Positions 41,631 to 45,176 of a DNA stretch of 45,176 bases are shown piece by piece. The DNA lies in NCBI RefSeq assembly GCF_027856955.1, contig NZ_JAPSMD010000011.1, positions 1 through 45,176 on the forward strand, read 5' to 3'. Each line of letters starts with the position of its first letter. Within the stretch, counting starts at the first letter, position 1. Origin of the DNA: Falsiroseomonas oryzae (GTDB taxonomy: Bacteria > Pseudomonadota > Alphaproteobacteria > Acetobacterales > Acetobacteraceae). Both the position numbers and the translations under genes were made by a program. The notes below the pieces were generated by a model. The model saw only the letters and a program-made list of their open reading frames with translations, did not search any database and was not told the origin of the DNA.

Positions 41631-41909
41631 ATGTGGTGGACCCTTGGCTTCGTCGTAGCGGGCCTCGTGGTGGCGGTGGTCGCCGCGCTGCTCATCGGCA
41701 TCCTGATGCAGGCGCGCCGCATCCAGAAGCTGGCCGGCGCCGCCGTCGGGCTGGTCGGTGAGATCGACGCCAACACCCGCAGCATCTGGGCGCTGACCCA
41801 GACCAACCAGGTCGCCGGCCAGATCCTGGAGGGCGCCCAGGCGATCGACCGCAACGCCGGCGAGGTCGCCGCGGCGCTGACCGGCGCTGCAGGGAAGGAG
41901 GCCGCGTGA
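41631..41909 (+). CDS. Hydrogenase-operon membrane mini-protein 1
   Basis: A 92-residue protein with one N-terminal membrane helix (about 4-26, FVVAGLVVAVVAALLIGILM). A cytoplasmic-looking amphipathic tail follows with ANTRSIWAL and IDRNAGEVAAAL, likely coiled-coil. I know no family. GGAGG lies 6 bases before the ATG. It is the first of five consecutive genes of the same design between the hydrogenase subunit genes, and its TGA shares a base with the next ATG. A membrane anchor or scaffold for the hydrogenase is inferred from context only. Confidence 0.75.
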   Translation: MWWTLGFVVAGLVVAVVAALLIGILMQARRIQKLAGAAVGLVGEIDANTRSIWALTQTNQVAGQILEGAQAIDRNAGEVAAALTGAAGKEAA

Positions 41910-42172
41910 TGTGGTTCCTCGCCATCGTCCTTGCGCTGGTGGTGACCGGCGTCGTCGCCTTCCTGCTGCTGCAGGTCATCCGCACCGCGGAGGCGATCGA
42001 GGCCGGCTGCGCCGAGATCTGGGCGCACGGCCAGCGCGTGGCGAACAACACCATCCACCTCGCCAACCTGCACCGCACGCAGGAGGCGACGGAGCGCATC
42101 GCCGGCCGCGCCGGCCGCATCCTGGGCCATGTGAAGGCGCTCGACGCGCATGTGAACGGAGCGCCGCGATGA
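41909..42172 (+). CDS. Hydrogenase-operon membrane mini-protein 2
   Basis: 87 residues. The membrane helix is at about 2-22 (LAIVLALVVTGVVAFLLL), followed by a charged helical tail with ANNTIHLANL and HRTQEATERIAGRAGRIL. There is one cysteine (Cys34) near the membrane boundary. The N-N-T-x-x-x-L pattern resembles the ANTRSIWAL of the preceding protein. TGATG and ATGA junctions on either side imply coupled translation. Confidence 0.75.
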   Translation: MWFLAIVLALVVTGVVAFLLLQVIRTAEAIEAGCAEIWAHGQRVANNTIHLANLHRTQEATERIAGRAGRILGHVKALDAHVNGAPR

Positions 42173-42462
42173 CCACGCTGCTGACGCTGCTGAGCTGTCT
42201 CGCGGCGCTCGCCTTCCTCGGCACCGTTGCCTGGGGGCTGGTCCGCATCGTCGCGCTGCTCGAGGCGATCGGCGGCAAGGGCGACAGCTACCTTGCCAAG
42301 CTGCGCCTCGGCCTGCGCGCAATCGAGCGGGAGACCTCGCACCTGCCGCGCACGGCGCCCGCGATCAATGTCGCGCTCGCCGGCACCGCGGCGGGGCTGA
42401 CAGAAGTGCGCGACGCCCTCGGCCGCGTCGTGCAGGGGCTGACGAAGGGAGGCGCGGCATGA
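42169..42462 (+). CDS. Hydrogenase-operon membrane mini-protein 3
   Basis: 97 residues. The N-terminal helix (about 4-24, LLTLLSCLAALAFLGTVAWGL) is followed by VRIVALLEAIGGKGDSYLAKLRLGLRAIERE and a C-terminal helical Ala/Leu repeat (INVALAGTAAGLTEVRDALGRVV). The soluble part is longer and less like the others, but the length, position and one-span topology match. ATGA overlaps both neighbours. Confidence 0.72.
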   Translation: MTTLLTLLSCLAALAFLGTVAWGLVRIVALLEAIGGKGDSYLAKLRLGLRAIERETSHLPRTAPAINVALAGTAAGLTEVRDALGRVVQGLTKGGAA

Positions 42463-42749
42463 GCGGTCTGGCGCTCACCATCTGGGCCGTGACGCTGGTT
42501 GTCGTCGCCGTCGTCATCGTGCCGCTCGCGCTCTCGCTGCTGAAGCGCGCGCTGACGGCGGCGCAGAACATCGAGCGCTACATGGCCGACATGCTGGAGG
42601 CCGGAAAGGGCATCGCTGGGAACACCGCGGCCATCCCGGCTCTCGACACGACGCTGGCGACCGCCGCCGCGATGGCGCCCGTTGCGCAGGACATCGCCAC
42701 GACCGCGGCAGCGGCCGAGGCCTTCGTCACGAAGGGGGCGGCGGCATGA
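42459..42749 (+). CDS. Hydrogenase-operon membrane mini-protein 4
   Basis: 96 residues. The membrane helix is at about 7-28 (TIWAVTLVVVAVVIVPLAL). The tail LLKRALTAAQNIERYMADMLEAGKGIAGNTAAIPALDTTLA is helical, with the GNTAAIPAL motif paralleling ANTRSIWAL of protein 1, then an Ala-rich helix. ATGA overlaps with proteins 3 and 5. Confidence 0.74.
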   Translation: MSGLALTIWAVTLVVVAVVIVPLALSLLKRALTAAQNIERYMADMLEAGKGIAGNTAAIPALDTTLATAAAMAPVAQDIATTAAAAEAFVTKGAAA

Positions 42750-43018
42750 TCACCTTTCTTACCGTGGTGTCCCTGGTCCTGGCGCTCGTGATCGTCGCCG
42801 TCGTTGCTTACCACCTGATCGGCATCTACGGCGCGCTGAAGCGCGCCGGCGACCACCTGGAGGCGCTGGCCGGCGGGCTGACGGCGATCCGCGACCACTC
42901 CGTGCCGCTCAACGGCAGGATAGACGCCATCAATGCGGGACTTGCCGCGCTGCTGCCGCCGCTCGGCGGTACGGCGACAAGCCTCGGCACCATTGCCGCC
43001 GCGCTGAAGCGCGGCTGA
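42746..43018 (+). CDS. Hydrogenase-operon membrane mini-protein 5
   Basis: 90 residues. The membrane helix is at about 4-24 (FLTVVSLVLALVIVAVVAYHL). The tail contains LKRAGDHLEALAGGLTAIRDHSVPLNGRIDAINAGLAALL, resembling the segment in protein 4. It ends 10 bases before the large-subunit start. It is the final member of the five-gene block. Confidence 0.74.
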   Translation: MITFLTVVSLVLALVIVAVVAYHLIGIYGALKRAGDHLEALAGGLTAIRDHSVPLNGRIDAINAGLAALLPPLGGTATSLGTIAAALKRG

Positions 43019-43028
43019 GAGACAGCCC

Positions 43029-44909
43029 ATGTGCTTCGAGAACCTGCCTATCGAGTTCGATGCCAACGGCATCGCCCGGCTCAAGCCCGGCGTGCGCAAC
43101 CCCTATGAATACCAGGTGCGCACGCCCGAGCAGCGGCAGGAGGTGCTGAAGGCCATCGCCGCGCGCAACGGACAGTTGGTGGACATCGACTACGACCCGG
43201 TGACACGCGTCGCCGGCGCGCTGGCCTTCCATTCCACCGTGGACCTACCGAACCGCCGCATCGTCGACACCAACTCCATGGCGACGCTGTTCCGCGGCTA
43301 CGAGGTGATCCTGCGCGGCCGCGATCCCCGCGACGCCGCCTTCATCTCGTCGCGCGCCTGCGGCGTCTGCGGCGGCGTGCACTCCACGGCCTCGGCGCTG
43401 TCGATCGAGATGGCGCTCGGCATCAAGCCGCCGCCGATGGGCATCGTGGTGCGCAACCTGCTGCTGTCCTGCGAATACCTCTACGACAACCCACTGCATC
43501 TTTTCGTACTCTCCGGCCCCGACTATTCCGAGACGCTGGTGAAGCAGACCAACCCGGAGATCTGGGCGAAGGCGGAGACGGCGCCGGCGCGCGGCCGCGC
43601 GATCCATGGCTATGCGACCATGGGCGCGCTCATGACCGACCTCAATCCGCTGACCGGGAAGCTCTACCTCGAGGCGCTGCAGATGACCCGCGTGGCGCGC
43701 GAGGCCTATGTGCTGCTCGGTGGGAAATACCCCCACCCCGAGACGATCATCCCCGGCGGCGTGACGACGACCATCACGACGACCACCTTCAACGAGTTCT
43801 ACCTCAAGATCTCGCAGTTCTTCGACTACGCGAAGAAGTGCATCGCGATCTGGGACGACGTGTTCGACTTCTTCCTGGAATGCGATCCGAAGTATGCCGA
43901 CTGCGGGAAGCTGCCGGCGACGATGATCGACCTCGGCCAGTGGGACCACGAGGACCACTACGACGCGACCTACGCCAACTGCAACGCCTGGGGCGAGAAG
44001 CGCTGGTCCACACCGGGAGTGCTGGTGGACGGCAAGCTGGTGACCACCCGGCTCACCGACATCAATGTCGGGCTTGAGGAATTCGTCGAGCATTCCTACT
44101 ACGAGACCTGGCAGGACTATCCGTTCAAGACCGACCCGTTGGGCAATCCGCTCAGCCCCAACCATCCCTGGAACAAGACGACGATCCCCCGCCCGGGCGC
44201 GCAGAACTGGAAGGAACGCTATTCCTGGTCCACCACGCCGACCTGGGACCGCAAGGTGTTCGAGGCCGGCGCCTATGCGCGCGTCTATCTCAGCGCGGTG
44301 GCGCAGAAGCTGCCCGCCAGCGAATACGTAGCCTCCACCGGCAACAGCCTGCGGCTCAACCTGGCGAAGGGCGCGGCGCTGCCCGCCGGCGTCGCGGAGT
44401 GGAAGGTGCCCTCCGTCTGGAACGCCTTCGAGCGCAACCGCGCGCGCGCCTACGCCGTGGCCTTCAACCTCATGGTCACGATGGAGAACTTCGTCCGCGC
44501 GCTCGACCTGCAGAAGCGCGGTGAGACGAAGGTGGCCACGCCGTTCGAGATCCCGACCAGCGGCCACGCCATCGGCGTCGGCTTCTGGGGGGCGGGCCGC
44601 GGCTTCCTCTCGCACCATTGCGAGATCAAGGACGGGCTCCTCGCGAACTACCAGATCGTCACGCCGTCCACGGTGAATGCCTGCCCGCGCACGCCCTGGG
44701 GCGATCCCGGACCCTATGAGCAGGCCGTGATGAACACGCCGATCATCGAGACGCGGTTCACATCCGCCGACGACTTCCAGGGCATCGACATCCTCCGTGC
44801 CCTGCGCAGCTTCGATCCCTGCATGCCCTGCACCACGCACGTGATGGTCGAGGGCTCCGACCGCGTCGTGACGCGCGAGGTGACCACCTGTGCCTGCGGC
44901 ATTGATTGA
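43029..44909 (+). CDS. [NiFe]-hydrogenase large (catalytic) subunit
   Basis: A 626-residue subunit carrying the Ni-Fe site. The L1 motif is RACGVCGGVH (about residues 110-119) and the L2 motif is DPCMPCTTH, ending at His604. A 22-residue C-terminal extension follows, to be removed by a maturation endopeptidase after the histidine; it ends in CACGID, an unusual pair of cysteines. The long inserts (KYADCGKLPATMIDLGQWDHEDHYD and the WNKTTIPRPGAQNWKERYSW region) fit the larger group 1h-like large subunits. Separation from the small-subunit gene by about 1.4 kb of mini-protein genes is unusual. The 3' end overlaps the next gene by 20 bases. Confidence 0.9.
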   Translation: MCFENLPIEFDANGIARLKPGVRNPYEYQVRTPEQRQEVLKAIAARNGQLVDIDYDPVTRVAGALAFHSTVDLPNRRIVDTNSMATLFRGYEVILRGRDPRDAAFISSRACGVCGGVHSTASALSIEMALGIKPPPMGIVVRNLLLSCEYLYDNPLHLFVLSGPDYSETLVKQTNPEIWAKAETAPARGRAIHGYATMGALMTDLNPLTGKLYLEALQMTRVAREAYVLLGGKYPHPETIIPGGVTTTITTTTFNEFYLKISQFFDYAKKCIAIWDDVFDFFLECDPKYADCGKLPATMIDLGQWDHEDHYDATYANCNAWGEKRWSTPGVLVDGKLVTTRLTDINVGLEEFVEHSYYETWQDYPFKTDPLGNPLSPNHPWNKTTIPRPGAQNWKERYSWSTTPTWDRKVFEAGAYARVYLSAVAQKLPASEYVASTGNSLRLNLAKGAALPAGVAEWKVPSVWNAFERNRARAYAVAFNLMVTMENFVRALDLQKRGETKVATPFEIPTSGHAIGVGFWGAGRGFLSHHCEIKDGLLANYQIVTPSTVNACPRTPWGDPGPYEQAVMNTPIIETRFTSADDFQGIDILRALRSFDPCMPCTTHVMVEGSDRVVTREVTTCACGID

Positions 44910-45176
44910 GACGGAGGTCGAGACTCCCTGGACCGGCGGGACGCTGATTGGGATCGTCGGCTTCTCGACCCTGCCGCGATCCTTCCCGCTGGGGCCCGCG
45001 CTGATGGCCGGGCTGCGCGCCCGGCTGCCGGGCGTGCAGGTCGAGAACATGACCTGGGGCCCGATGCATGTGGTGCAGCGCTTCCAGCAGCCCGACGTGC
45101 CGCGGCCCGACCGCGTCGTGCTGGTCGGCGCCGCCGCGATCTGCCGCCGGCCCGGCGCGGTCGCGGCCTGGCGCTG
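44890..45176 (+). CDS. Divergent hydrogenase maturation-protease-like protein (partial, cut by window end)
   Basis: At least 95 residues in frame from GTG 44890; TTG 44902 is an alternative start. The fold pattern looks like the M52 family (TLIGIVGFSTLPRSFPLGPALMAGLRARLPGVQVENMTWG, then DRVVLVGAAAICRRPG). The nickel ligands expected for HyaD/HybD are not where they should be: the acidic residue in the DDG/DEG segment and the Asp after the second strand (here VGAAA) are both missing. It may be a non-canonical maturation factor or a relative without peptidase activity. Its overlap with the large-subunit gene supports a hydrogenase role. Confidence 0.55.
   Translation, partial: MPAALIETEVETPWTGGTLIGIVGFSTLPRSFPLGPALMAGLRARLPGVQVENMTWGPMHVVQRFQQPDVPRPDRVVLVGAAAICRRPGAVAAWR

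Noticed and set aside
39072-44909. A carbon monoxide dehydrogenase locus, suggested by CooC
   Set aside because: No CooS/CooF motifs; the catalytic genes carry [NiFe]-hydrogenase L1 and L2 motifs.
40386-44909. Huc-type group 2a hydrogenase
   Set aside because: The small-subunit motif order (MSCDGC...IPGLPK) fits group 1h-like enzymes better than the group 2a pattern.
1-45176. CRISPR arrays, rRNA or tRNA genes
   Set aside because: No regularly spaced direct repeats and no recognisable structural RNA sequence were seen on either strand.

Overview
The window is very GC-rich, with tightly packed genes, many ATGA/GTGA overlaps, GTG and TTG starts and sigma-54 promoters. Gene content fits an alphaproteobacterium, most likely Rhodospirillales/Acetobacteraceae; that placement is inferred from style and gene content, not from a marker gene. 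No rRNA, tRNA or CRISPR array is visible.

Layout. (1) 0.4-6.3 kb: stress and ion block with a zinc alcohol dehydrogenase, a CBS-BON protein, a small HTH protein, a tandem UspA-type protein and a P2-type cation ATPase. An FNR-type box lies between the HTH and Usp genes. (2) 15.9-6.5 kb, minus strand: a complete Mrp (Mnh) cation/proton antiporter operon A-B-C-D-E-F-G. Its G subunit runs in frame into a universal-stress protein, followed by a histidine kinase and an NtrC-type regulator. A near-perfect sigma-54 promoter sits directly in front of mrpA. (3) 16.2-18.8 kb: scar region with the tail of a phage DNA methylase, a phage-type HTH protein, a 19-bp perfect hairpin, a DUF1328 protein, two unknown small genes, a GNAT enzyme and a broken serine recombinase. 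(4) 18.9-27.5 kb: arsenic island. Divergent arms carry thiolase/AhpD-like/ArsA/DUF2703 on one side and ArsR/Acr3, an ArsR-ArsC fusion, GAPDH and ArsJ on the other. (5) 27.6-33.2 kb: an AioX-like (PhnD-family) periplasmic binding protein, histidine kinase and NtrC-type regulator. Then come two operator dyads, a perfect sigma-54 promoter, a Tat-exported sulfite-oxidase-family molybdoenzyme and a c-type cytochrome. (6) 33.6-36.9 kb: peptide/nickel-type ABC importer genes without ATPases. (7) 37-45.2 kb: two secreted proteins, a CobW GTPase, then CooC, a MerR regulator and an unusual [NiFe]-hydrogenase operon. Five tandem single-membrane-span mini-proteins lie between its small and large subunit genes. 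The window ends inside a divergent maturation-protease-like gene.

How it fits together. The two kinase/NtrC pairs are paralogues. The promoters next to them share one operator design, GTYC-N8-GRAC, and both are sigma-54 promoters. This suggests a linked regulon joining the Mrp antiporter and the periplasmic molybdoenzyme, probably responding to an oxyanion such as arsenite given the neighbouring island. The hydrogenase operon appears to have its own MerR-type promoter and a CooC-type nickel-insertion ATPase. The five membrane mini-proteins are the best candidate for an undescribed system: a membrane tether or quinone-access scaffold for an otherwise soluble hydrogenase.
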